NCBI GenBank assembly: GCA_031273045.1
Contig: JAISSQ010000166.1
Location: 1 to 52,597, forward strand
Length of the DNA: 52,597 bases
Reading direction: 5' to 3'
Source of the DNA: Puniceicoccales bacterium
Lineage (GTDB): Bacteria; Verrucomicrobiota; Verrucomicrobiia; Opitutales; UBA953
Below are positions 40,391 through 49,326 of the stretch, piece by piece. The stretch's first letter is position 1, and each line of letters starts with the position of its first letter. Under the pieces are notes generated by a model, which was given only the letters and a program-made list of their open reading frames with translations, did not search any database and was not told the DNA's origin. Made by a program: the position numbers and the translations under genes.

Positions 40391-41167
40391 TTATTCCGAA
40401 CGCGCTTTCAGTTGGCGTTTTATGGCGCAAAAATCGCCAACGGCCTTCCAACCGATTTTGAAAATGCGCCGCAGGTTGATGGAGTTCACTCCGCCCTGCC
40501 TCGGTTTGAAAGTGATGGGCTCCCAAACGCAACGCTCCTTCCATTTGACGGCGATGGTGCTGACGAGCACGTTTGAAAGGAAGAAATCCTTCGGAATGAC
40601 CGCCAGAATCTTTGCCAGACGACCAGCGCGCATGAGGCGGAAAGGCGTGTTGGCGTCGCGCACCTTCTCCCCGAATATCAACCAGATAACGAGTTTCAGA
40701 ACCTTGGTGACAACGATGCGCGAAAAGCCGTCCTGCCGTCCGCCGCGCGAACCGATGATGAAATCAAAGTCGGCGCGTTTTTCCCAGAATTTCCAGAATT
40801 CATCGGGGTCGGTCTGACCGTCGCTGTCGGTCTGGAAAATGTATTTCGCGCCGAGTTCGATTGCCTTGTTGTAGGCGAAAAGGCAGGTCGCGCCGTGACC
40901 GGAGTTCGGTTTGTCGAGCGCGATGAGGCGCGGAAATTTTAACACATTTCCCTCGACGGTTCTTTTTTCGAGTTCGTGCAAAATCGCGCTCGTGTTGTCC
41001 TTGCTACCGTCATTGACGATGAGTAGCCGCGCGTCGCCGCCGATTTTTTCCACAACAGGATGCCATTGGGCGACAACGGCTTCGATGTTGTCCTGCTCGT
41101 TGTAGGCGGGCATGACAAGGAAAAGGGCGGTGTCGCTATTGGAGGGGGCGTTTGGGTCGGTGCTCAC
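40391..41167 (-). CDS. GT2 family glycosyltransferase (polyprenyl-phosphate sugar synthase-like)
   Basis: LVMPAYNEQDNIEAVVAQWHPVV, LLIVNDGSKDNTS, FQTDSDGQTDPDEFWKFW, IIGSRGGRQDG. Probable GTG start at 41165-41167; the ATG at 41338 would overlap the neighbouring CDS. Confidence 0.8.
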   Translation of the reverse strand: MSTDPNAPSNSDTALFLVMPAYNEQDNIEAVVAQWHPVVEKIGGDARLLIVNDGSKDNTSAILHELEKRTVEGNVLKFPRLIALDKPNSGHGATCLFAYNKAIELGAKYIFQTDSDGQTDPDEFWKFWEKRADFDFIIGSRGGRQDGFSRIVVTKVLKLVIWLIFGEKVRDANTPFRLMRAGRLAKILAVIPKDFFLSNVLVSTIAVKWKERCVWEPITFKPRQGGVNSINLRRIFKIGWKAVGDFCAIKRQLKARSE

Positions 41168-41256
41168 GGGAACACGGAAAGAGCGGAAAGAAAGCGAGTC
41201 AAGAGGGATTTCTTTTGGGAGACACCCGTGTCGAACACAAACGCCGGCGGCACATT

Positions 41257-44200
41257 TTACGGTCTGCCGAACCAGTTTGCGCTTTGGACGGTGCGCTGGC
41301 GTTCCTCGCGCTCGTCGGAGAGGGAACCTTTGAACCACGCTTTGGCGTGGAAGTTGTAAGGGGCGCCCGCCGGCAGTGCGCGTTGGAAGGGCAGCGCGAG
41401 GGCTTGCGGGCGGCCGGCGGGGACGGCGGTGTCGGGGCGTTCGTGGCAGCCGACGCAGCCCTTCTGCTCGCCCGGGCGGACGTTAATCCAGACGAGTTGG
41501 TTGCCGACGACGTTGCGGTCGGCGTCGAGCACTTGCAGGGCGAGGAACTTGTCGGCGGGGACGGTCAGCGCGAACGAGCCGTCGGGCGCGAGGGGGACGA
41601 TTGCGAGGTCGCGCGCGAACGCGCCGCCGTGGTTTTTCCACGCGAACTCGCCGGGGATGGTGTGCGTGGCGTGGCGGGTGACTTGGGGCAGCGCTTCGAC
41701 GACGCGCAGGAGGCGGCTGTGCCGGCGCACGCGCTCGTCCTGCGTGTGGAAGACGCTTTGGCAGTAGAGCGAGCCGGTGTGCTGCGAGGTTCGCGCGGCG
41801 GGGTCGTCGGGCAACGCCGGCGGTCGCGCTCGCGGGCGCAACGGGCGCGGTTCGAAGCAGGCGACGCCCGGCTCGGCGTGGAGACGGGTGAGTTCGCCGG
41901 TGGCGACGTCGAGCGTGCAAATGGCGTGGGCGACGCCGTCCTTGGGGAACTGCGCGTTCTCGAAGACCTTTGGTTTCTCGCCGGCGGCGACGAGCAGCGT
42001 GTGGCGGTCGAGTGGGAAGGCACCGGTGATGGCGAACGGGTCGTTGCCGCCTTTGCGCAGGAACTTTTCGCGCAACAGCCGCTCGCCGTGGCGTCCCTGC
42101 GTGAGGACGGGACCGGCGGGCGTTGTGAGCAGCACCTGTCCGTCGTAAAACGGCTGCGGTTGCGTGAGGCGCAGGACGCGGTGTCGCGCGCCGGTCGGGG
42201 ACATATCGCCGCCGGCGAACCAGCCGCCGTAGCCGCCGGCAATCTTCGCCCAGAAGCCGCGCCGTTCGGGGCCGTAGAGCGTCTGCGCGCGCGTGCCGTC
42301 GGGGTTCACGGCGAGCAGGTTGAACTCGGTTTTCATCCGCGAGTAAAACAGTTCGAGGCGCGTGAAGAGAATGCGCCCGTCGTGCCCGACGGACGGCTCG
42401 GCGTCGCGCCCGAAGTTGAAGCCGATGTTCTGGATGTCGGAGCCGTCGGCGCGCATCACGCACAGCCCCGTGCACGGGTAACCGTGGTATTCGTCGCGCG
42501 TGCCGAGGCGCGTCGAGGCGAAGGCGATGCGACCGTCGGGCAACTCCACCGGCGACACGTCGTGGAAGCGTCCGCGCGTGACCTGCGCGAGGCCGGAGCC
42601 GTCGGCGTTGACGCGCCAGATGTGCCACCACGGTTCGGCGCGTTCGCGGCGCGTGAACCACACGACGCGCCCGTCGTAGGAGACCTCGCACTCGCCGACG
42701 TAGCCGTCGGTGAATCGCGTGAGCGGCGAGACGGTGCCGGCGGCGGTGTCGAGGACGAACAGGTTGTCGCCCGGTCGGTAAACGGGACCGCTGTCGGTGG
42801 TCATATAACACTGCCGCCACGGGTCCATTTGGAACGGGTTGTTCGGCGGCGTGACCGCGCCTTTGATGAAGACGATTTTTTGCGGAAGCGGGGAACGGGG
42901 AGCGGGGAGAGTTTGCGCTGCCGGTGGCACCACCGGTGGCGTTTCTTTTGCCGGCAGCGGCGCGACGCCGTGCCGCCAGAGTTCCTCGCGCGCGGCGATG
43001 CGAATGCTGTGGAACGGATTGTCGCGCTCAGCGAGACGCAGCGCGTCGAGCGCGCCGGCGGTGCCGATTTGCCCCAGCGCGAACGCGGCGCGGTGGCGGA
43101 TGCCCAGCGAGTTCTCGTCGCACGGGTCGTTCAAAATCGCCGCCAACGCCGGCACCGACGCCGCGTCGCGCAGCCCGCCCAGTGCCATAATCAACGCCTC
43201 GCGGTGGCGCGGCGTCGGGTCGTTGAACTCGCCCTGCCCCTGCCGGTTTCCGTTCGACGGATGCGGCGGCGCCGCGAACTCGCCGAACGACGCCTCCGGC
43301 CGCGACTCCGCCAACCGCCGGCGCAACGCCGGCACCGCCGCCGGCGCGTCGCCGATGAACAGCAGCGTCTTCGCCGCGTTGATGCGCACCCAGTGGTCGC
43401 GGTGGTCGAGCAACTCAATGAGGCGCGGCACCGCCTCGCGCTCGCGGCACAACGCCGCCACGACATTCGCGTTGAACGGTGCCGAGCGCGGCATACTCGC
43501 GAGGAAGCCGCCGGCGGCGGCGCCGCGTTGCCTGTTCTCCGGCGCAACCGCCGGCACCTTCGCCACTGCCGGCGGCGGCAGCGACGCCGTCGCTTCGAGC
43601 ACCGCGAAAGCGTGCTCCAAAATGCGCTCCCGCTCGCCGCAGCGCGACAGCAACGCCCGCGTGATTTTTTGAAACGGCTCCTCCTCGTAGAAAACGAGCC
43701 GGTCAATATCGAGCGGAATCTGCTGCGCGATGAGCGGCGCGTTTTTGCGCAGCGCGGCGAGCGCGTCGCCGTCGAACTCGAACCGCGACAGCGCGAACAG
43801 CACCGCGTAGGCGGCGGCGAAAATGCGGTCTCGCGAGTCCAGATGCGGGTGGTCGCTCGGATGCGCCGCCTGCGCGATGAACGGCGTCTCGCGCCGCAGC
43901 ACCTTGTCGTCGAGATGCCGCGCGTGCGGCGGGAACACCGCCAGCAACGCCAGCGCGACGCGGTTCCGTACCGCCGGCGACACCCCCTCGCTCTGCGCGA
44001 ACTCCCCCAGCGCGTCCGCCGCATAGCGCGTCCACTGCGGATTCCTCAACAACACTAACAACCCCTCCAACGCCCGCGCCCGCTCCGCCGGCGACACCGC
44101 CGGTGGCACCAGTGACGACGCTGCCGCCGGCGACGACGCTGCCGGCAACGCTGCCGGTAGCGCCGCCGCTCGCCCCAACGCCCGAATTGCCGTCTGGATT

Positions 44201-44793
44201 TTCACCTTCTCATCGGCGTCCGTAATCTGCCGCCACTTTAACACCGGTGCCGGTTTGCTTTTCTCCGCCGCCTTCCGCCCCTTCGCATTCTTCCCTCTGG
44301 CCACCGGCAACTGACCACTGACCACCACCTTCTCCGTCACCGGCGCCACGACCTTCAACGCCGCCGGCACCGACAGCGCGGCGAGCGAGCGCAAATTTTC
44401 GAGCGCGATTTCCGCGCTACGCCGCACCGCCCAATCGCGGTCGTTCTTCGCGACAGCCGCCAACGCCGGTGCCGCCGCCGCTTCCGTTCCGCACCAACCC
44501 AGCGACAACGCTGCCGCCCTGCGCACCGCCGGCGACGCATCCGCGAGTGCCGTGACCAACGCCGGCACCGCCGCCGCCGCCCGCATATAGCCGAGTGCCT
44601 CCGCCGCCCGTTGCCGCTCCGCCGCATCGCCCCCGCGCAATTTCCCGACGCGCAGGAGCACCTCTTCGCGAAACGGATTTCGCCCGTCAACACCGGTGCC
44701 ACCGGTGGCGCCGGACGCACCGGCGGCGGCGAAGAAGCCGAGAAACAGGAGAGCCAAAAACGAGACCGGCAAAAACAGGAGGCGACAGCGCAT
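41257..44793 (-). CDS. HEAT-repeat protein with HZS-alpha-like/PD40 domain and CxxCH heme motif
   Basis: MRCRLLFLPVSFLALLFLGFF signal; HEAT-type repeats (AVPALVTALADASPAVRRAAALSLG, AIPRLIELLDHRDHWVRINAAKTL type); WHIWRVNADGSGLAQVTRG, GTRDEYHGYPCTGLCVMRADGSDIQNIGFN; GCVGCHE. Confidence 0.75.
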   Translation of the reverse strand: MRCRLLFLPVSFLALLFLGFFAAAGASGATGGTGVDGRNPFREEVLLRVGKLRGGDAAERQRAAEALGYMRAAAAVPALVTALADASPAVRRAAALSLGWCGTEAAAAPALAAVAKNDRDWAVRRSAEIALENLRSLAALSVPAALKVVAPVTEKVVVSGQLPVARGKNAKGRKAAEKSKPAPVLKWRQITDADEKVKIQTAIRALGRAAALPAALPAASSPAAASSLVPPAVSPAERARALEGLLVLLRNPQWTRYAADALGEFAQSEGVSPAVRNRVALALLAVFPPHARHLDDKVLRRETPFIAQAAHPSDHPHLDSRDRIFAAAYAVLFALSRFEFDGDALAALRKNAPLIAQQIPLDIDRLVFYEEEPFQKITRALLSRCGERERILEHAFAVLEATASLPPPAVAKVPAVAPENRQRGAAAGGFLASMPRSAPFNANVVAALCREREAVPRLIELLDHRDHWVRINAAKTLLFIGDAPAAVPALRRRLAESRPEASFGEFAAPPHPSNGNRQGQGEFNDPTPRHREALIMALGGLRDAASVPALAAILNDPCDENSLGIRHRAAFALGQIGTAGALDALRLAERDNPFHSIRIAAREELWRHGVAPLPAKETPPVVPPAAQTLPAPRSPLPQKIVFIKGAVTPPNNPFQMDPWRQCYMTTDSGPVYRPGDNLFVLDTAAGTVSPLTRFTDGYVGECEVSYDGRVVWFTRRERAEPWWHIWRVNADGSGLAQVTRGRFHDVSPVELPDGRIAFASTRLGTRDEYHGYPCTGLCVMRADGSDIQNIGFNFGRDAEPSVGHDGRILFTRLELFYSRMKTEFNLLAVNPDGTRAQTLYGPERRGFWAKIAGGYGGWFAGGDMSPTGARHRVLRLTQPQPFYDGQVLLTTPAGPVLTQGRHGERLLREKFLRKGGNDPFAITGAFPLDRHTLLVAAGEKPKVFENAQFPKDGVAHAICTLDVATGELTRLHAEPGVACFEPRPLRPRARPPALPDDPAARTSQHTGSLYCQSVFHTQDERVRRHSRLLRVVEALPQVTRHATHTIPGEFAWKNHGGAFARDLAIVPLAPDGSFALTVPADKFLALQVLDADRNVVGNQLVWINVRPGEQKGCVGCHERPDTAVPAGRPQALALPFQRALPAGAPYNFHAKAWFKGSLSDEREERQRTVQSANWFGRP

Positions 44794-44845
44794 TCGCCCT
44801 TCGACACCCGCTTCCCGCCAAAGTTTTCCGCACCACCGGCAACAC

Positions 44846-45946
44846 TCACGCCGTCCGGCGCAGAAGCCACAGGAAGAACGGTCCGCCAAGCAGCGCGGAG
44901 ACGATGCCGATGCGCAGGTTGCCGGCGTGACGTCCGACGATGTCGCAGAAGAGCAGGAAGCCCGCGCCACCGGCGAGCGACCACGGCACAAGGCGGCGAT
45001 TCTCCGCGCCGAGCAGGAGGCGCAAAATGTGCGGGACAACCAAGCCGACGAAGCCGACCGGTCCCACCACCGCCGTCGCCAGCGCGGTCATCACCGTCGA
45101 GAGCACGACGAGTTCGCGGCGCAGCGCGGCGGTGTCCACGCCGAGCGAGCGCGCCTCGTCCGCGCCGGCACTGAGCAAATCCATCGGGCGTCCGAGGCGG
45201 CACAGGAGCGCGCCGCAGACCACCACCGGTGCCGCGATGGCGACGTGCTCCCACGTCCGCCCCTCCAACCCGCCGAGCAGCCAGAACAGGATTTGCGCGT
45301 TGCGCTCGAAGGTCTGCACGGTGCCGGAAAGGGCGTAACTGGCGACCGCGCCGAGGATGGCGTTGAGCGCGACGCCGGAGAGCAGCAACCGCTCGGTGCC
45401 GGCGCCGAGACGCGAGAGCGCAAGCACGGCGGCGGTGGCGGCGAACGCGCCGAGTATCGCCGCCGCCGGAACCGCGAGCAGCGTTTGCGCGGCGAGACCC
45501 AACGCGATGGCGGCGGTGGCACCGGCGGTGGCACCGGCGGTGACGCCGAGCAGTCCGGGGCTGGCGAGCGAGTTGCGGAAGAACGCCTGCATGACGAGAC
45601 CGCTCGCGGAAAGCGCGGCGCCGGCGAGCATCGTCACCAGCAGGCGCGGCAGCCGGATGTCGCGCAGGGTCGTCGCCGCCAGCGGGTCGTCGCCGGTGAC
45701 GCCCCGCCAGATTTCGGAGAGCGGGAAATCACCGGTGGCGAGCGACGCCGCCGCGAGCACGGCAAGCAACGCGCCACCGGCGGCGGCGTGCAACGCAATC
45801 GAGGCGCGCGGCTTCGCGACCGGCACTGCGGGCGCGGCGGGCGCGGCGGGGACGACCGGCGCGGTTGTCAGCGCGTTGGATTGCGCGGCGACTGGCGCGA
45901 CGTGCGGCGCGGCGGGCGATTCGGGCGCGGCGGGCGGCGGGTTCAT
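44846..45946 (-). CDS. FecCD-family (iron/cobalamin) ABC transporter permease
   Basis: IRLPRLLVTMLAGAALSASGLVMQAFFRNSLASPGLLGVTAGA, LLSGVALNAILGA, GPVGFVGLVVPHILRLLLG. Confidence 0.88.
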   Translation of the reverse strand: MNPPPAAPESPAAPHVAPVAAQSNALTTAPVVPAAPAAPAVPVAKPRASIALHAAAGGALLAVLAAASLATGDFPLSEIWRGVTGDDPLAATTLRDIRLPRLLVTMLAGAALSASGLVMQAFFRNSLASPGLLGVTAGATAGATAAIALGLAAQTLLAVPAAAILGAFAATAAVLALSRLGAGTERLLLSGVALNAILGAVASYALSGTVQTFERNAQILFWLLGGLEGRTWEHVAIAAPVVVCGALLCRLGRPMDLLSAGADEARSLGVDTAALRRELVVLSTVMTALATAVVGPVGFVGLVVPHILRLLLGAENRRLVPWSLAGGAGFLLFCDIVGRHAGNLRIGIVSALLGGPFFLWLLRRTA

Positions 45947-46002
45947 TGCGCCGTGAACTTACAGGGAACACCACCGGAACACCAAGAAATCACATCGCGG
46001 GA

Positions 46003-46226
46003 TAGCCCCGAAGGGGCGGCATAACATAGGCAGGGGCGTTAGCCCCTGTTTTCGTCGCCTCCAACCACAATGCGAACCGCGAAGCGGTGGCATAAAAATC
46101 CGAGGGCTCACGCCCTCGGTGCTGTATGCCACCGCTTCGCGGTTCACGGTTTTGTTTGCGCTATTACAGGGGTTCCGTCGCTTCGCGACTTCACCCCTGC
46201 CTATGTTATGTCGCCCCTTCGGGGCT
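46003..46226. repeat. ~224-bp nested palindromic repeat
   Basis: Outer arms 46003-46038/46192-46226 (agccccgaaggggcg[g/a]cataacataggcagggg), perfect 21-bp middle arms 46074-46094/46125-46145 (gaaccgcgaagcggtggcata), inner hairpin ccgagggc-tca-cgccctcgg. Confidence 0.85.
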
Positions 46227-46264
46227 GGGCGTGCTCCCAGCAATGCGGCGCTCCATGTATCGGC

Positions 46265-46981
46265 TTACCGGTGGCGCAGGATTTCGCCGACGAGGAAGGC
46301 GGCGACTTGCGCTTTCGGAGCGGGGCCGAACGCGCTACGCCCGCCACCGGCGGTGAGCAAAATGATGCGGTTCGCGTCCGCGCCGAACGCGCTGTCCGGC
46401 GCGTCCGGCGCGCCGACTTTGTTGGCGGCAATCATGTCGAGTTTTTTGGCGACGAGTTTCGTCCGCGCGTGCGTCTCGACATCGTCCGTTTCCGCCGCGA
46501 ACCCGACGACGATTTGTCCCGCGCGTTTTTTTGCCGCGAGGGTGCGCAGAATGTCCGGCACCGGTTCAAACTCCGCTATCAAGGGCACGTCCTCCTTTTT
46601 GACTTTGAGCGGGGCGCGCGTCTTCGGGCGGAAATCGCACACCGCCGCCGTCATGATGAGAATGTCGCAGCGCGGAAAGAGCGCGTCCGCCGCCGCCAGC
46701 ATTTCGGCACCGGTGGTGACTTGGGTCACGCGCGCGCCGGCGGGAGCGGCAAGCGAGACCGGTCCGCTCACGAGTTCCACTTCGCAACCGGCGGCGACGG
46801 CGGCGGCGGCGATGGCGTAGCCCATTTTCCCCGACGATGGGTTGGAAATGAAGCGCACGGGGTCGAAGAATTCCCGCGTTGGTCCGGCGGTTACGAGGAT
46901 GCGCGGCAACGGCTGCGGCGACGGAACCGGCACCGGTGGCGGTGCCGAATTCGGCGGGGGAATTGACGGCGAACGCTGCAT
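46265..46981 (-). CDS. coaB: Phosphopantothenate-cysteine ligase domain protein (stand-alone CoaB)
   Basis: [75 protein letters not shown]. No CoaC domain upstream. Confidence 0.88.
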   Translation of the reverse strand: MQRSPSIPPPNSAPPPVPVPSPQPLPRILVTAGPTREFFDPVRFISNPSSGKMGYAIAAAAVAAGCEVELVSGPVSLAAPAGARVTQVTTGAEMLAAADALFPRCDILIMTAAVCDFRPKTRAPLKVKKEDVPLIAEFEPVPDILRTLAAKKRAGQIVVGFAAETDDVETHARTKLVAKKLDMIAANKVGAPDAPDSAFGADANRIILLTAGGGRSAFGPAPKAQVAAFLVGEILRHR

Positions 46982-47024
46982 GAGACGGCTTGTATTTGCT
47001 CCTCTCTGAAAAGGAAAGTCGCCG

Positions 47025-49187
47025 TTACCACGTGCGTCCCTTGGGCGCGTTCGGGGCGGCGGGCTGGGGGGAATTGGCGGCGTCGCGCTCCTGCATGCGC
47101 CGGAAGAGGGTGCCCGGGGCGTCGCCCTTTTTGACGCGCTGGAGGCGTTGCATGGCTTGCAGGACGGCGGTGTCGGCGTTCGGCGGGATGGCGGAGTCGC
47201 CGCCGGCGGTGACGCCGCCGACGCGCTGTTTGTCGCCACCGGTGGCGGGCTTTTTTGACGGGTCCGGCGCGGCGGCGGCTTTTTCACCGGCCTTGTCCTC
47301 CGGCTTCCTCACGTCCTTTTTCTCCTGTGCGGCGGCGTCTTTGGCGGCGTCCTTCTCCTTGGAGAGGTCGCCGAACGCCTTTTTGCCGTCGGTCTTGCGC
47401 GGTTCGCCGGATTTCTGTTCGCCGGACGGTTTTTGAGAATTCTGCGGGTCGCTGCCGGCGGACTGTTGCGAATCCTGCCCGGACTGCTGCTTCGCGCCGT
47501 CCTTCTGTTCGCCGTCCTTCTGCTGCCCGTCTTGCTTCTGCCCGTCCTGCTTCGGCTCGCCGGATTTCTGTTCTTGTTCGCCGGATTTTTGCTGTCCGCC
47601 TTGTTGCTGTTCGCCCTGCTTTGGGTCGCCGTCTTTCTTCTGCCCGTCCTGCTGCTCCTTTTTGTCGTCCTGTTTCTGTTCGTTTTGGGGCGGGTCGTCC
47701 GGCTTGCGTTTGAGGGCTTCGAGGGCGGCGCGGAGTTTTTGCCAGTCGGCGGCGGCGGGGGCGGCGCGTTCGCCTTGGGCGACGGCTTCAAGAGCGTCGT
47801 CAACGGGCGCTGCCGGCGCGGGTTCGTTGTTGTGGGCGGCGCGGTAAGCGTTGCCGTAGGCGAGAGTGGCTTCGGCGAGCGCGACGGCATCGGCGGGGGC
47901 GAGGGCGTCCTTTTGGGCAAGGTTTCCGACGAGCGCGGCGAGCGCGGCGGCAGGGGAGGGAACGGGAGGGGGGGGAGCGGTTTCGGCGGCGGCGGAAGAA
48001 GGGATAAGGGCGGCGAGCAGGAGGGCGGCGGCGGCGGTTCCGAATGCGGTTCCGAACGCGCCGGTGGTGGCGGGTTTCGTCGCCGGTGCCGGTGCGAGGG
48101 GGAGTTTTCCGGCGCGGGGGCGGACGGGGAATTCGCGCCACAGCGAGAGCAACAGGAGCAGTAGCGCGGGGGCGAGCGCCCACTGGAAGCGTTCGATGGG
48201 GCGGGCGCGGCGTTCGGCGGCGAACGTGCCTTTCGCGCCTTTCGCGACCGTCTCCTTGATGAGCGCGGCGATGTCAACCCAGTGGCTGGCGTCGCGGTAT
48301 TCACCGCCGGTGGCGGCGGCGAGTTCGCGCAGTGTGCGCGGTTCGAGGCGCGAGAGGACGACGGCGCCGGCGTCATCCTTGAGCAGCCCGCCGCCCGATT
48401 CGGCGGGAAGCGTCGCGCCGGCGGCGGTGCCGACGCCGAGGGCGAGCACGTGCGCGCCGCGCTTCTTCAACTCCGCCGCCGGCGCGCGCCACGGGTTCGC
48501 GGGGTCCGCCTCGCCATCGCTCAACACGACGAGGAAGCGGTCGGCGTCGCCGGTGGAGAAGGCGTCGAGCGCGGTCTTGAGCATTGCGGCGTAGTTGGTG
48601 CCGGACTGCGGGATGTAGTCGGGTTTGAGAACGGGCAGGAACTCGCGGAAAATCTCGTAATCGGGGCTTAACGGCACTTGGAGGAACGCGGTGCCGGCGA
48701 AGACGATGAGGCCGGCGCGGTCGCCTTTGAGCGAGTCGAGCAGCGTGCGCGTAAGCAGGCGGGAGCGTTCGAGGCGGGTGGGGCGGACGTCGTTGGCGAG
48801 CATCGAGCGCGACAGGTCGAGAGCGACGAGGACTTCGCGGGAGTGCTCGAAGGCGGGTTGCTCGACTTTGCCCCACTGCGGACGGGCAAGCGCGGTGACG
48901 CCCAGCGCGAGGGCGAGCGCGAGCAGGACGCGCACAGGGCGGCGTCGCGCGGTAAAGCCGGCGGCGGTGGCACCGTCGGGAACGGCGAAGCGTCCGCCGG
49001 CGGCAACGGTGAGGATTTTCTCGCCGATTGCGTCGGTGTTGGCACTGCCATCACCGGCACCGCCGGCGGCACCACCGGTGCTACCGCCGACGCTTTCCCC
49101 GCTTCGTCGCCGGCGCCAGAGGTCAACGGCGAGCAGGAGCAACGGAACGGCGAGGAGCCAGAGCAGACGCGGTTCGTGGAAGGTCAT
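47025..49187 (-). CDS. BatB-type vWA membrane protein with fused Q/K/G/D-rich BatC-like tail
   Basis: LLWLLAVPLLLLAVDLWRR, VLVALDLSRSMLANDVRPTRLERSR, DRAGLIVFAGTAFLQVPLSPDY, long KQDGQQKDGEQKDG region. Confidence 0.88.
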   Translation of the reverse strand: MTFHEPRLLWLLAVPLLLLAVDLWRRRRSGESVGGSTGGAAGGAGDGSANTDAIGEKILTVAAGGRFAVPDGATAAGFTARRRPVRVLLALALALGVTALARPQWGKVEQPAFEHSREVLVALDLSRSMLANDVRPTRLERSRLLTRTLLDSLKGDRAGLIVFAGTAFLQVPLSPDYEIFREFLPVLKPDYIPQSGTNYAAMLKTALDAFSTGDADRFLVVLSDGEADPANPWRAPAAELKKRGAHVLALGVGTAAGATLPAESGGGLLKDDAGAVVLSRLEPRTLRELAAATGGEYRDASHWVDIAALIKETVAKGAKGTFAAERRARPIERFQWALAPALLLLLLSLWREFPVRPRAGKLPLAPAPATKPATTGAFGTAFGTAAAALLLAALIPSSAAAETAPPPPVPSPAAALAALVGNLAQKDALAPADAVALAEATLAYGNAYRAAHNNEPAPAAPVDDALEAVAQGERAAPAAADWQKLRAALEALKRKPDDPPQNEQKQDDKKEQQDGQKKDGDPKQGEQQQGGQQKSGEQEQKSGEPKQDGQKQDGQQKDGEQKDGAKQQSGQDSQQSAGSDPQNSQKPSGEQKSGEPRKTDGKKAFGDLSKEKDAAKDAAAQEKKDVRKPEDKAGEKAAAAPDPSKKPATGGDKQRVGGVTAGGDSAIPPNADTAVLQAMQRLQRVKKGDAPGTLFRRMQERDAANSPQPAAPNAPKGRTW
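47400..47700 (-). repeat. Imperfect tandem repeats encoding Q/K/D/G/E low-complexity sequence
   Basis: Protein KQDDKKEQQDGQKKDGDPKQGEQQQGGQQKSGEQEQKSGEPKQDGQKQDGQQKDGEQKDG. Confidence 0.8.
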
Positions 49188-49326
49188 GGGGAAAAAACAG
49201 TGAGGATGCGACTCCGACCGGCGGCGGCGCGCGGTGGGAGGGCGGGGCAGGCAATCGGGGACGGGCGCGGGACAGGGGCAGGGGCGGGAAGTGGAGCGTG
49301 GGGAGGAGCGTCTGGGAGGGCGCGCG

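Noticed and set aside
41152-44058. 968-aa plus-strand ORF
   Set aside because: Antisense to the HEAT/HZS-alpha-like CDS; no domain signal.
41257-44793. Evidence for anammox hydrazine synthesis
   Set aside because: An HZS-alpha-like domain alone is widespread in non-anammox lineages; no beta/gamma subunits or HDH/HAO-like genes are present.
45960-46243. 94-aa minus-strand ORF (GLTPLPMLCRPFGAI...)
   Set aside because: Translation of the nested palindrome; a typical spurious peptide from this type of repeat.
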